Assembly (NCBI GenBank): GCA_002105175.1
Contig: MCGE01000015.1
Coordinates: forward strand, 124,001 to 188,000
DNA: 64,000 bases
From: Absidia repens
Lineage: Eukaryota > Mucoromycota > Mucoromycetes > Mucorales > Cunninghamellaceae
Direction: 5' to 3'
The translations under genes and the position numbers were made by a program. The notes beneath the pieces are model-generated. The model saw only the letters and a program-made list of their open reading frames with translations. It was not told the DNA's origin and ran no database searches. The number at the start of each line of letters is the position of its first letter. Position 1 is the stretch's first letter. Shown here one piece after another: positions 48,693 to 60,200 of the stretch.

Positions 48693-50659
48693 TTATTGGT
48701 TCAAAGGCTCATTTTTCAACCAACGACCAAAGAAATCCAAAGCATTTTCTGGTTGATCATAAGGTACCTATTAAAAAAAAAAAAAAAAAAAAAAGATGGA
48801 CAAAATGAATAAATAAAAGGAAGAGGAAATCGTTAATGCCACTTTTCGAGGATGATATATTTTCGTTACCATATGACCGGCATCGTATACACGTAAGAAG
48901 GACAGGTTCTTGTAAGTACGCACTTCACCAGCTTGTTCTTTTGTGGCACTATTGATCCAAGGTTCGTCTTTGGCGGCGTTGAAGCCTTCCTGTCCGGGCC
49001 AGTCAGCCTTCAAAATCCAAGCTTTATTACCCATCCTAAAATGAAAAAAAAAAATTAAACTCTGTCCATATTTTGCTACATGAAATACCAAGTTACGTAC
49101 CAATTACAAATATAATCCTTGTCACCGACGTAAAGCAATACACGGACGCCCTCATTCAAAGTTTTCACCACTTGAGGTTCAAAGTTTCTAGCACCATCAC
49201 CAGTCAGGACAAAACGATAGCCAACAGAGTCACTGCATCCACTATATTTGCCAACAGCGGGGTCCACACCAAGAGTTGTGCGCACTTCATCCAAATTAGC
49301 ATACTTGTCAATCGCCGCAATCAAGTCGTAGCAGAGTCCACTATCACCTTCACATTTTCTTCGGATATCATAAGGATTCAAACCAGTCTTTTCAAATTGA
49401 TCACCACCTTGGTATTTTTCGCAGTAAAGAGAGGCAGGAACGCATGTCAGAGAGCTGGGATAACGATAACAGGCATTTGTCAAAGTATGACAGCGAGGAT
49501 ACGTTCGCTCCATTTCGTGACAGGTGTTGTCATCAAAGATAGGTTGATCTAGAATTAACAAACATAAATATATATATGTCAGTAAATAATACAATAAAAA
49601 GCACTTAATGATATATTTATCTTACATTTGCTATCATCTTTTGCACAGCCAAAGTTTTGATAATACTTGAATTGAGTTTGAGATTCAGTAAATCCATTAC
49701 CAATAGCCATGGAATCCAAATGAATACGTAATCGACCTTCTTGTTCAGCAAATTTGTTCTTGGCAATGATTTCAGTAGCCAACCCAGGCAAGTAATGACC
49801 AGCATAAGATTCACCGGTGATATGGAAGGGATTCTTAGCATATTGGTTGAATTCCGTCAAAAAGATTTGCAAAAACGCATAGACATCACGAGCAGCGCCA
49901 ACCGTGCTCATCACCTTGGTTTTGCCATAAGAATAGCCCACATTAACAGGCTACAAAAAAAAAAAAAAAAAAAAAAAGATCCGGCCATGCACCCCGCCAT
50001 ATGGAAAATGAGTGATTGATCTATTTGTTTCATATAGTAGAAGTAAGTACCTGGTCCAAAAAGATGACGTTGGCTACAGAATTCCAGCTATGCGGGTTGG
50101 ACGTCGTGTCGTTACCGTCAGCATTAACAAGACATGACCCAAGCTCCATCCATTGACCCATCATAGAGCTACACCCAGGTCCTATTTTTTTTTTTTTTAA
50201 CAAAATAGTAAATACAATGATAGACTATTTTTTTGTTCGAGACTTACCTCCATTCAACCAGAGAACAGTGGGGTCGTCTTTAGGAGACGAGCGAGATTCA
50301 AAGAACCAAAAGAAGAAGTGGTCATCATGTTCAAGATTGTCAATATAACCGGAGTACTACAAAAGGGTAAAAGAAACAAGGTGAGTTTACTGTGGTATTT
50401 TATGTATTTTTTTTTTGAAAAGGGAAGCGTGAGGGTTAGTTATCTTTACCTGTACACCTTCTTCACAAGTTTTGGGTTCTTTGATACGAAGTTGATAACC
50501 TCCCACGTTGTCGTTGGTCAATACACGGAAGTCGTCAGTGGTCACCATAGGTTCCGCACCGTTGTTGTTGCTATTATGAATGATATGTTGATAATCAAAA
50601 GCTTGCACGCTGGCAAATAAGCCAAGCGCGCTAATGAGGGATAGTTTCGAAAAAAGCAT
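48693..50659 (-). CDS. Serine carboxypeptidase, carboxypeptidase Y type
   Basis: Vacuolar or secreted S10 peptidase. Seven exons (50659-50450, 50356-50248, 50181-50051, 49950-49626, 49548-49101, 49035-48870, 48767-48693) encode 487 residues. Signal peptide [20 protein letters not shown]. Mature motifs: [30 protein letters not shown] (oxyanion side), nucleophile Ser in [10 protein letters not shown], Asp in [11 protein letters not shown], His in [23 protein letters not shown] is typical of CPY. Two NDT/NLS-type glycosylation sequons. The propeptide is short, unlike the roughly 90-residue one of yeast CPY. Exon 7 begins right after a long T tract and AATAG acceptor. On the minus strand AATAAAAC (about 48645-48652) may end the mRNA. 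It is tandem with, and 230 bp upstream of, the SAMHD1-like gene. Confidence 0.96.
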
Positions 50660-51900
50660 TTGAAACGTGAAGAAAAAAAAAGCAAGACACCAAGGTGCCC
50701 AGAGATATAAGTTAAAATCGCCGGATTGCCGGTATTCGGGTTTTTTAATTTCCGCTTCCACCATCATCCTTCTAAGGTATTTTTTTCCCTTTCAAGTGGC
50801 ATAGTATATCTAGACACAACTCTATACATAAAAAAAAAAAAAAAAAAAATTAGCGCTTTGAGAAAAGACTATTGGTTGCTGCGTATATTATAAATTTGCT
50901 CAATTTCCTGACTTGGTAAACCAGCCATTATTTAAATTGAAACCATCTTCACTACAAATTCGTGTCAATGTCAGTCAGACCCCAAGGTGCTTATTTATGA
51001 AGTCATCAGTTACTACTTCGATGGACAAATTTAATGATTGACATTTTATTCAGGGGTGCATAATTTTTTTCCGCCTCAAATCATTTTGTAATGAACTCGA
51101 TAGGGAGCCCCTTTTTTCAGGTTAACATACTTTTTGTTTCCTTAGGCTGCAGTTCAGCAAGAAATTGAAAAATAAAATGGGGTCTTATGGTGCTTGGTAA
51201 AAATAATGTTTTTATCGCATAATATGATAGTAAAGGTGAGGAGGAGCAAAATTACGGGACTAGGGGTTAGGGAGGTAATAAATAAACGGTCTTTGTCACT
51301 TGAAGTTGGCTGATTTCGGCTGAGGAGGTCGAGAAAGTGCAACACCAAGACAGTTATCAGGAAAAAAGATACTGTGTAAGTAAACAAGTACTTTCCAGTA
51401 TGCCACAATTATTATATTTTTATGCGCTCATCACTGTATTTTTTTCATGCATCCACCACGCCCAGTTAACCTCATTGACGAGATTTCTTCCAGAAGCCCA
51501 CTTACAGTAAACAGAGCACTGATCACAGCTGCTGATCGGTATTGCCTGATACCTGATATATTTTGATTTATACACACACACACACACACATAAATCAGTA
51601 CTGTACCTTACAGTCTAGGTATGCCCATTCGACAAGACAAACTAAACGTGTTGGAGACGTTGTAAAATTAAAGGACAAAACATATTTTATTCAAATGTAA
51701 ATGTAAGCTACGACAATTAAGTTAAACTTGTTAGATGATAATACCATGATGCATTTTTAAGTGTAGAGCAAGTAGGGTTGTGTATGGGTCAGTGAGCGAC
51801 AAACTATTCTACAGTAAACGGGTCAACTAAACTAGGACGAATTGCTTCATCTTCTCTCTTAAGGCATCAAAAGAGAGACCAGCCATGTACATTATGTTGT
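50660..51900. other. Intergenic DNA upstream of the carboxypeptidase gene
   Basis: No gene. Contains A20 (about 50830-50849), a (CA)n stretch at about 51574-51590, and AGGACAAAACATATTTTATTCAAATG at about 51671-51697, which resembles the internal TTTTATT block of the dispersed repeat but lacks the rest. Confidence 0.4.
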
Positions 51901-52703
51901 ATGGTATTTATTTACTGAATGTTGTAAAGAAAAAAAAAACGAAAAACTTCCTTCTCGTATCCACGAAAAAAAAAAATTATCGCAAACCAAATCCTCATGA
52001 GAAACAAAAAAAAAACAATTGAATTCCCGCCCACGTGGAATTTTATTTACTCTGTTTTTTTGGCGCTCTTTCTTTTTATTTCTTTTTTATTTTCCTTCTT
52101 TTTTTTTTTTTTCTTCACCAGTCAACTCCTTTGAGGCTATGGTAATCATAGATTAGCGTCAGGTCTAGTTTCGAAGGGTTTCAGCTCAGGGATTACGAGA
52201 TGCATGGAGAAGCCTTTCATTTTGGATCTAGGATTTAGACCCACCATCAGTTGGCTTTTTAAAATAATCATTAGCTTAGTTTAGTGTTAGTTTAACCATA
52301 GTTTGAATATACATTGAATAAAAGGTGACTTTTTTTACTTTCCTCAATGAATTTTTTTCCATTTGCCTCTCTCATGCTTTGTATTGCACAATACAAAGAA
52401 ACCTTTTAACCATCACCCTTCTATATTAGTGTTGACCGTGGTTATGTTTCAATAAAAGATATCCATTTCTAGTTTTTCTCATGTCTTTGCCTTCCTTGTA
52501 CAGTATATTTTATACCGCTTACAATAGTCTCTCTACAGTACTATAGATTAGTGTTTACCATTCTTCAGATCTTACTTGGTCTCCCACATGCTTCCTTCTA
52601 TAGATCTCTCTAGGTACAATGGCCTCCATTCACTTGGTTTATTATCTACCATATTCATGCAAATAAAATGCGTCATTTCTATCAATTATTAATTAATCAT
52701 CCT
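51901..52703 (-). repeat. Dispersed repeat family, copy F (reverse orientation)
   Basis: Read on the plus strand: AAATCCTCATGAG (matching copy B beyond CACGTG), GAATTCCCGCCCACGTGG, T/C tract, ATAGATTAGCGTCAGG, GGGATTACGAGATGCATGG, CCTTTCATTTTGGATCTAGG, AGTTTAGTGTTAG, TGAATAAAAGG; then the second module TTAGTGTTGACCG, GTTTCAATAAAAGATATCC, GTACAGTATATT, TTAGTGTTTACCATTC; and the outer end ATCCTCTGACCC, the reverse complement of the copy B/E start. It spans both presumed ends, about 0.8 kb. Confidence 0.8.
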
Positions 52704-53727
52704 CTGACCCATTAAAGAATAAGCTAAGCTGTTATTGTAGTAGTTTTGTCAGTGTCGTCAATACCCCCTCCCGTTTTCTAGCTTGTCCGCTGCTCTACAA
52801 TACCTGCACAGAGCCCCTGGTGAGTTGTCAACAGCCCGCAGTCACTTAAACTTATTCCTAATTGCTCAATTATATTGATGAACTTATGTTATTGCCAGCG
52901 TGAGCCACCCGCTATACTATAGAGTAAAGCGATTTCCTCCGCTTTGATTATCACGCCGCCGTAGTAAAAAGCGGACTGATAATTTTTACGAAAAAAAAAA
53001 AGGCTGCTTCTTCTTGCATGCTAATGTACAAACAGTCTTTCCACGGCCATAAAGTATTCTTCACCTCGGGAGACTGATTAGAAATGCTAAATTATATAAT
53101 ATGATAGGTGGCAGCATTCCTGTTCTACCAGTTCTACCATTTGTCTCAATTAATCAAGGTCATGCTGAAAGCGTAGCCTCTGTATCCTGCTTGTCTTTTT
53201 TTTAATTATGGCATAATAAAAAAAATGTGTCAAAGGGGTAGTATACTAATACGCAAAGTGCGTATTGCCTAATTGGATCAAAATTCTACTTCAATAATGT
53301 CTCCCCTGTCACCCAGTATATCAAAAAAAAAAAAAAAAAAAGGAAGTGGAGGAGTGTTTGATTCCGGCGCAAAAACCGTTTTTTAAAATTAGGATGATGC
53401 AAAGCGAGAGTGTCCTGAGTCATACACAATGTTGAAATTATCTTATGTTCTTACCATGAATTTTTTTAACCATCAATGGCACAGCATCTAATTCAAGCGA
53501 TTTAGCTTGATGACAAATACATCCCATTACATTATGCAGCAGTGATGCAATTGATCGTCATTGAGCGTCGGGGGTTTAAATTATAGACAAAAAAATTGAA
53601 AAGGGAGATTTATAATACATGCCTTCTTTTTAATATTTGCTGTTGAAATTTTTTTATATCATTTATTTTTCTTGGACTGTCAATCTTTCTCGTTGCTCGC
53701 TCCATATTTCTTTATCAAACTAATTTA
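52704..53727. other. Intergenic DNA upstream of the carrier gene
   Basis: About 1 kb with no gene. Contains a hairpin-like AATACGCAAAGTGCGTATT (53248-53266) and A19 (about 53323-53341). The T/C-rich stretch at 53625-53720 is probably promoter/leader of the carrier gene. Confidence 0.4.
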
Positions 53728-55093
53728 ATGAATACTGTTTCCACATCCAACCAGCAAATGTCCACTGTCTATGGAGCTGGTCAGTCGCCGAAAACAACAT
53801 CGTCTATTGAACGGATACTATCTGCCTGTGCCGGTGCGGTTGTCACAACGCTATTTGGTATGTGTATATAAATATAGTGGAAGTCATAGATATTGGTTGG
53901 GAATGGTGTTGTTAAGCTCTTCCTTAGCTTACTAATTGTTTTTTCTATCTTTCTTTCTTTCTATATTTGTCTATCTTTAAATAGTGAATCCCTTCGATCT
54001 TGTGAAAACGAGGCTACAGGAGGTATCCAAAATGCCAAAACACGAAGGCAAATATATCGGTACAATGGTAAGAATTATTCATGCTTTACTTTGTGCAAAC
54101 GATGATTTCTGACTCTTCCCTTTTTTTTTGGCATCGCAAAGGACGGACTGACGAAAATTGTGCGAAATGAAGGACCATTTGCATTATTCAAAGGCTTATC
54201 TCCAGGATTGGCTATGGCCATTCCAGCAACGTCGATATATTATGTAGGGTATGATTATATACGTGATCATACTAAGGTGCGATTCCAAGGGACAGCGATG
54301 GATACGTTGGCGCCGTTGTGGATAGGTGGTTTGGCAAGAAGTGTAACAGCTTTTGTTGTGTCACCTTTGGAACTCTTTCGTACTCGATTACAATCTGCCG
54401 AAGGTATTGGAGGATTCAAAGGTAAACACATGAAGATACAAGAATACATAAAAGATTCTAAAATATAATGGAACAAACAAACTATATAGATGCATTTGGT
54501 GGTGTGAAATCGATGGTTAAAACGGAAGGCTTGTCTTCATTGTGGCGAGGTCTGCTACCAACCATGTTGCGTGATGTCCCCCATTCGGCAATTTACTGGA
54601 TGATGTATGAAGAATTTAAACGAAGGCTTAAAATCAATGATCAACGAACCCATTTACAACAGTTTCAATATTCATTCATTGCCGGCGCTTCCTCGGGTAC
54701 TGTAAGTTGGCAAATGAAAGATATCCATACAATGTCTAACTTTTATTTTTTATTTTTTATTTTTTTAGATAGCTGCGGTAATCACTACGCCATTTGATGT
54801 TATCAAGACGAGGCGACAAGTTAGCTCGAACAATGAAAAGCATCTACTACGATTGACTCGAAGCATTTTGATTAATGACGGTGTTAAAGGTCTCTTTAAA
54901 GGTAAATCAGCCACACCCAACTTTATCTGCTAAAAGAAAATTCTGAACGCCCTCTCACCTGTTTTTTTCTATTGTTATGATAGGTGTTGTTCCTAGGGTT
55001 ATGAAAGTCTCCATAGCCAGTGGCATCATGATTTCTAGCTACGAAGTAGGCAAGCACATCTTTGCGACTCGTGACCAAGGCACATTGCAGTGA
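53728..55093 (+). CDS. MTM1: Mitochondrial carrier, MTM1/SLC25A39-SLC25A40 type
   Basis: Inner-membrane carrier; the animal SLC25A39/40 proteins import glutathione and yeast Mtm1 is linked to Mn-SOD and Fe-S/heme metabolism. Six exons (53728-53857, 53985-54067, 54142-54421, 54490-54701, 54769-54901, 54984-55093) encode 315 residues. Three carrier repeats with PX(D/E)XX(K/R)X(K/R/Q): NPFDLVKTRLQ, SPLELFRTRLQ, TPFDVIKTRRQ. Other marks: LSACAGAVVTTLFVNPF, FKGLSPGLAMAIPATSIYY, LWRGLLPTMLRDVPHSAIYW, KGLFKGVVPRVMKVSIASG. The SPLEL form in repeat 2 and PATSIYY are typical of the A39/A40 branch. The downstream 3' flank is duplicated in tandem. It is convergent with QCR2. Confidence 0.92.
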
Positions 55094-55139
55094 ATCAAGT
55101 TCATTAGATTAGAATCCATTTTAGATTAGCACTGTAAAT

Positions 55140-55400
55140 CCACATCAAATCACTTTTACTGCATTCCCCTCCCCCCATAGCTGTATGTACATAGTTTAGA
55201 CTGTATTATTATTAATCTAGAAATAATCAAATAAAAGCCCATAGAAGTTATTTCCATTCAATATATGACCCCACATCAAATCGTTTACACTGAGCTCCCC
55301 CCTACTGTATGTACATAGTTTAGACTGTATTAGCATTACTTTAACAAAATAATCAAATAATGCCAATAAATTTTTTATATCCAACATTCAACATATGACC
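55140..55400 (+). repeat. Tandem duplication of the carrier gene 3' flank (about 130 bp x 2)
   Basis: Unit 1 is 55140-55270 and unit 2 is 55271-55400. Both start CCACATCAAATC, contain CTGTATGTACATAGTTTAGA followed by CTGTATTA and AATAATCAAATAA, and end in ATATGACC. Unit 1 has AATAAAAGCCC (about 55229); unit 2 has AATAATGCC and AATAAATTT. The copies differ by substitutions and small indels. Confidence 0.9.
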
Positions 55401-55772
55401 TTCATAATCATGTCATTGCATGCTATCATCATCATCATTGTCACAATTGTCACAATTGAACAGTAATTTCTCCTGTAATCACCATCATGAATTCAATAAT
55501 ACCCCTTCACTCCAATCATTATAGCCATAAAAACTACAGTCCAGAATAACATGATCATTTTCACAAAATGCCTCTTCATTGTTATGACCAAACAATACAC
55601 CCTTCACTACAGTTATAATAATCACCATCCTACAAGACTAATTCATCAACACATTTTTTTGTAAAGGAGTTTTTTATTTCTAGGTAAATAAACTAATAGA
55701 TGCTATTTTGTAAAAAAAAAGAGGGGTACGGCAGGGGGTTCGGTTGTGTGTGTTCTTCCAAAATCAGAATAT
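55401..55772. other. Convergent spacer between the carrier and QCR2 genes
   Basis: 3' flank sequence rich in CATCATCA, CACAATTGTCACAATTG and CACCATCA words; no gene. On the minus strand GAAATAAAAAAC (about 55670-55681) is the likely QCR2 poly(A) signal. Confidence 0.5.
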
Positions 55773-57606
55773 TTAAAGGGAGATAGAATCAGCGAAAGGA
55801 AGGTTGTAGACATCACCAACGGCAACAGCAGTAGCCTTGCTCTTCAACACTTGTTGAGCGACCTGAAAAAAACACAAAGAAATATTGATAAATGAGTGAT
55901 CGTTCCTTTTGATAATATCGGCATCTCTTATTTTCTTACCTTGGCAACATCAGCAACGGAGAGGTTGTCCAAAGAAGCAGCGAAGTCAGAGGCAGAGGTA
56001 TACTTTCCAGAGTGGAGAGTCTATAATAGCGATAAAAAAAAAAGGTATCAATTAATAACAAGACAGTATATAAAGGGGTATATATGGACCTAGCACAAGC
56101 CATCGCCCTTTTTTATTTTCTGCAATCAACTTACTTGAGCACCAATAGTTTCAAGACGATCAAGACGGGTGGCAAAAGAAGTAGCGGCGGCAAACTTGGC
56201 TTGAGCAACAGCACGTTGGAAGTCTTCGGCAGTCAAACCGTTGGCGACAGCCTTCAATTGTTCGGCGGTGGCGGCGACGGCAGAGGAAGTAGATTCAGTG
56301 GAGGCACCAGAGATATAGACACCAAAGAGACCGGCATCGGAGTAGCCGAAGTTGAAAGCCTTGATTTCAGTACCTTCAGCAAGCTTAGCAGCGGTTTGAC
56401 CGAGGAGACCAGAGGCAGGGGCGAACTTGACTTGTTGAGCACCGCCCAAAGCATATTGGAGGACTTGGGTAGCAGCGAATTCGGCAGATGTGGCAGCAGC
56501 ACCTTCGAAAGCCAACACGTAGTGGCCAGCACCGGTACCTTGATCCAAACGGGATTCACCACCGAAGTACTTGGAGGCTGTGGAGGGGGCTTGACCAGTA
56601 GGGACTTGAATGTAAGAGGCGAGACGTTCAACAGTGGCGAGGTCGAGACCGCTACCAACGAGAGCAATGTTACCGGAAGTGAAGGATTCAGCAGCGAAAG
56701 ACTTGACAGCAGCATTGTTGACCTTGCTGGAAGGACGAGCAAAGATGGAGTTGCCCAAACCGGAACGGAAAGCAACTTGGTGAGCAGCTTCAATAGCGAC
56801 AATTTCAGGGGTGGCCCAGGCATTGGTGGAGTCGGCAGCGGTTTGTTTGGCAACATCGATGAATTCGTGATCTTGGAACTTTTGGTTGCTAACAACATCG
56901 CCCAAGAGTTCAGCACAGTGTTCACTAGAGAATATAAATAATAACAAGTAGGGAATGATTAGAATACCCCGGCAGATCACACACACGACGCACGAATATA
57001 TATAGTCAGTATATATATATATATCCCTGCTCAACCCCAGAAAATGATTTGAAGATATCTATCTGTTTGTACTTACGCATCACCAGTCAAGAATTCAGCA
57101 GAGTACACAATAGATTCATGGGTCAAGTTGGAAGACAAGACAGCACCAGAGAGTTCAGCTTCACGGGCAACACGGAAAGCAGTGCGGTTAGCGTTGTTCT
57201 AATAAATAATAATAATAATTATAAATGAAATCAATCAATATGTATTCATTCTACGATCTATATGTTCTGTTGTTATATAGAGATATCGTTGTGTGTTGTT
57301 GTGTTTTTGCGTTGTCAAAGATCCTCGTATTTCGATTCCTTCACCAAATAATTTCAGCTTTGTTTTTACCTTGAATCCATAGTTCTTCAAGAAGTGAGCA
57401 GCACCAGCATTGGAGCCGTTTTCCAAACGAGCACCACCGTTCACCACAATGGACAAACCAGCAGTTTCACCAGCATCTTCAATAGCAGCAACCTTGATGC
57501 CATTTTGTGCAGTGCTGATTTGGACAGCTTGAGAAGCAGTAGCGTAGGTGGCCTTAGAGGCGACGTTGGGAATGGTCGTGAATGCTTTGCGAGTGGCGGC
57601 CAACAT
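55773..57606 (-). CDS. QCR2: Cytochrome bc1 complex core subunit 2
   Basis: Core II subunit of respiratory complex III; an M16 peptidase fold without a catalytic zinc site. Five exons (57606-57370, 57198-57077, 56924-56135, 56020-55940, 55862-55773) give 439 residues. The N-terminal part MLAATRKAFTTIPNVASKA looks like a mitochondrial presequence. Core blocks: GLSIVVNGGARLENGSNAG, HFLKNYGFKNNANRTAF, VLSSNLTHESIVYSAEF, SGNIALVGSGLDLATVE, SRLDQGTGAGHYVLAFEG, and AVGDVYNLPFADSISL at the end. The HxxEH zinc motif of active M16 enzymes is absent, as expected. Strong codon bias (GCC/GTC/TTG) compared with neighbours suggests high expression. Confidence 0.95.
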
Positions 57607-59224
57607 GATTGTTGCTTATGAATAAATAAGGTGGAAAAAGAGTAGGGAGAAGAAAAGTGAAGAAAAGTGGAAGGGAAAAAAAAAAGAGTCGGTGTAAAAA
57701 AAAAAAAAACAATTCAACCCTTCACAAAACAAAAAAAAATGAAGAGGGGAATTGGTTTGAAAAAAGACTTTTTAATGTCCGCTTTGCCCGGGGCAAAGCA
57801 GCCTGTTCAAAAATCACGTCACTTTGAAATCCTGAAAAAATGTTCATGACTGGATATGTCAACCACTTCTAGTAAGTTGCACAATATAGCGATTCAGTAG
57901 TACAGTAATATGCTATTTTCCCTTTTTCCTGTCTCTTTTATGCTTTCATTTTTATATCTCCTTTGCTATGCTTCGTCAATCATTTTAGTTGCCATATGAA
58001 AAAAAACAGTCCTGTGTTTGAACACTCCCGCGAGGTGACCGGATTTATTTATTTTCTGGCTCGACACTAAAGAACTATATTTTTCCACATTAGGCGACGT
58101 TGGATGGGTGTTTTTCTTTTCTTTTTTTTTAACACTACTTACTATTCATACCTGATAGTCTTGCCTGTTACCTTCAGACAATACGTTCCTCTCATGTGGC
58201 TTGACGCTTCGTTATTACCCATAAATTATACTCAGTATTTGTTATTTTATGCTTACAACGTTACTTAATAATTGTCAGTTGACCACAGGGCGTTTACTAC
58301 GGACTATTAAAAATACAGTGCGTATTTTTAACGAGATTAGATCACTGAAATGGGCCCTCCCCAGAGTTTTCGCTTGAAATAGGTTATGAAGACATGTATC
58401 CTCGCTCACTATTTTTTTTATCACTAGTCACACTGTCGCATTCTAGACGTGCTGCCCCTCAGGGCGTCACCTACATTTAGTGTGTCGTCCCCTAAGAGAG
58501 CGGTTGCAACTAAAATCACTCAGAATGATTTAAAAAGGCTTTTGCTATATTTTGTATGATATATACTTCCACCAATTTCATTCTTGTTGTTGTTTTTGAA
58601 TAAAAATCATTGCACTTCATCATACATTTGCTTAGCCTATGTTTTTCTTTGTCATTGTTATCTTCGATTTTGCCTATATGATACAGTAGGTATCCACACT
58701 AACTGTACCCGGAATAACAGCACTTTTCTTGAAATCACTGGTGGTTGGATGTGCAATACCGTAATCCAATAACCCTTTTTTTTTTTGACCTCCTTGGTAT
58801 CATCCATTTTGGATGATGTTGGATGCAAATTTGGCGGATTTTCCCTTTATATAGGTGAGAAATAGTCATTTGAGTTATTCATATAGAATAAGTAAACCCG
58901 GATTGGTATATAGAGTGATAAGGCTAACCTCAAACAAGGAAATTCGACCTTTTAATGACCTTTCAAGGGGTGAATACCAATTCCATATGCTACAACATCA
59001 GCAATATATCCTAGCCCACTCACAAACAACTGTTTTTAGTGTAATGCCGAACAAGTCTTGCTCCTCGCCCAACATATAAAATTGTACACTAACAAATTCC
59101 ATTTCCCAAATATAGCGATCAAGGAAGTCTTGAGTACTTGCAAAACACCGTAAAAACAATAAAATAGCCTAGTTAAATACCATCCCATACCCCCTGTCGT
59201 AACCCATGCCAGCAACACATCAAA
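57607..59224. other. QCR2 upstream DNA and intergenic spacer
   Basis: About 1.6 kb with no recognised gene. Contains A/T runs near 57690-57740, a perfect 10-bp inverted repeat TTAAAAATAC/GTATTTTTAA with a 5-nt loop (58307-58331), and short chance frames (58584-58772, 58855-59079). Confidence 0.4.
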
Positions 59225-59815
59225 AACACACTAAGAGGGATCTATTGGAAATAGCATGGGGAGACTATTGGAGATCTGAAGAGTAGTCAATACTAAGCTA
59301 AAGTTACAGTGGAAGTAAGGGTCTAATATAGTGTACAGGGCAGACAAGACATGAGAGCAACTATATATGGATATCTTTATTGAAACATAAAAACTGCTAA
59401 CATTGATCTAAAGGGGCGCTGGTAGAAAGGGATCAATTGTAAAAGGCAAGAGAAACTAATAAGACATTTTCATTGAAGCATATAAAAAGAGACATATTTT
59501 ATTCAGATATAGATACAAGCTACGATAAGCTAACACTAAAGTAAGCTAATGAAGGCTCCGAAAAGCCAACTACTGGGATTGGGTTATCCAAATTCCTGAT
59601 TCCAAAATGAAAGGGTTTCCCCATGCATCTTGTAATCCCTGTTCTGAAAACCCTTCTAAACTAGTCCTGACACTAATCTAAGACCACCAGAATTTCAAAG
59701 ATGTTGAATGGTGAAAAAAAAAGTGAACGAAAAAAATAAAATGGGAGAGAGAGGGCGAAAAAAAATAAAATATGTGCGATATAAAAATTCACGTGTGCGG
59801 GATTTGAAATACTTC
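59225..59815 (+). repeat. Dispersed repeat family, copy G
   Basis: Begins near GGGATCTATTGG (compare AGATCTATTGG in copy E). It contains ACATGAGAGCAACTA, TGGATATCTTTATTGAAACAT, GCTAACATTGATCTAAAGG, AGAGAAACTAATAAGACATT, AGAGACATATTTTATTCAG, GCTAACACTAAAGTAAGC, ATTCCAAAATGAAAGGGTTT, GCATCTTGTAATCCCTG, CTAGTCCTGACACTAATC, and TTCACGTGTGCGGGATTTG. Both internal modules are clear. Confidence 0.8.
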
Positions 59816-60200
59816 ATGAGACTCATCTGAATTCCAGTTCTGATTATATTTCCAAATAATATATATATAGCATGGCTACACACATCCGAATAATGATATT
59901 ACCCATAATGACGGTGTAATTTTTTTTTTTATTGTTTTTTATTTCAATGGCACGTTGTAACAATTACATTCGGACCCCATATACATTATCTATGTCTGGT
60001 AATTTTGAATAATATATCAATTATCATATTAAAATAAACGGTTTCTCGGTGATTTCCTAATAATTACTGCTTTTCATATCAACTGGTTAGATATACTATG
60101 GGAAAGGAAAGATATTTATTTTCGACGATTGAATCTCAAATACCATGGTATAAAAGCCTTCGTATTCTTTTCACTATTTTTTTTCTTTCTCCAAATAAAA
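59816..60200. other. Chitinase promoter region
   Basis: AT-rich upstream sequence with no gene. A T-rich tract and CAAATAAAA directly precede the chitinase ATG at 60201. Confidence 0.4.

Noticed and set aside
49073..49552. 159-codon plus-strand open frame
   Set aside because: Antisense shadow of the carboxypeptidase exon holding the catalytic Asp.
51671..51700. Possible eighth copy of the dispersed repeat
   Set aside because: Only the TATTTTATTCA block matches; flanking words of the family are missing.
56084..56941. 285-codon plus-strand open frame
   Set aside because: Antisense to the QCR2 exon, whose strong codon bias keeps stops out of the opposite strand; no family features.
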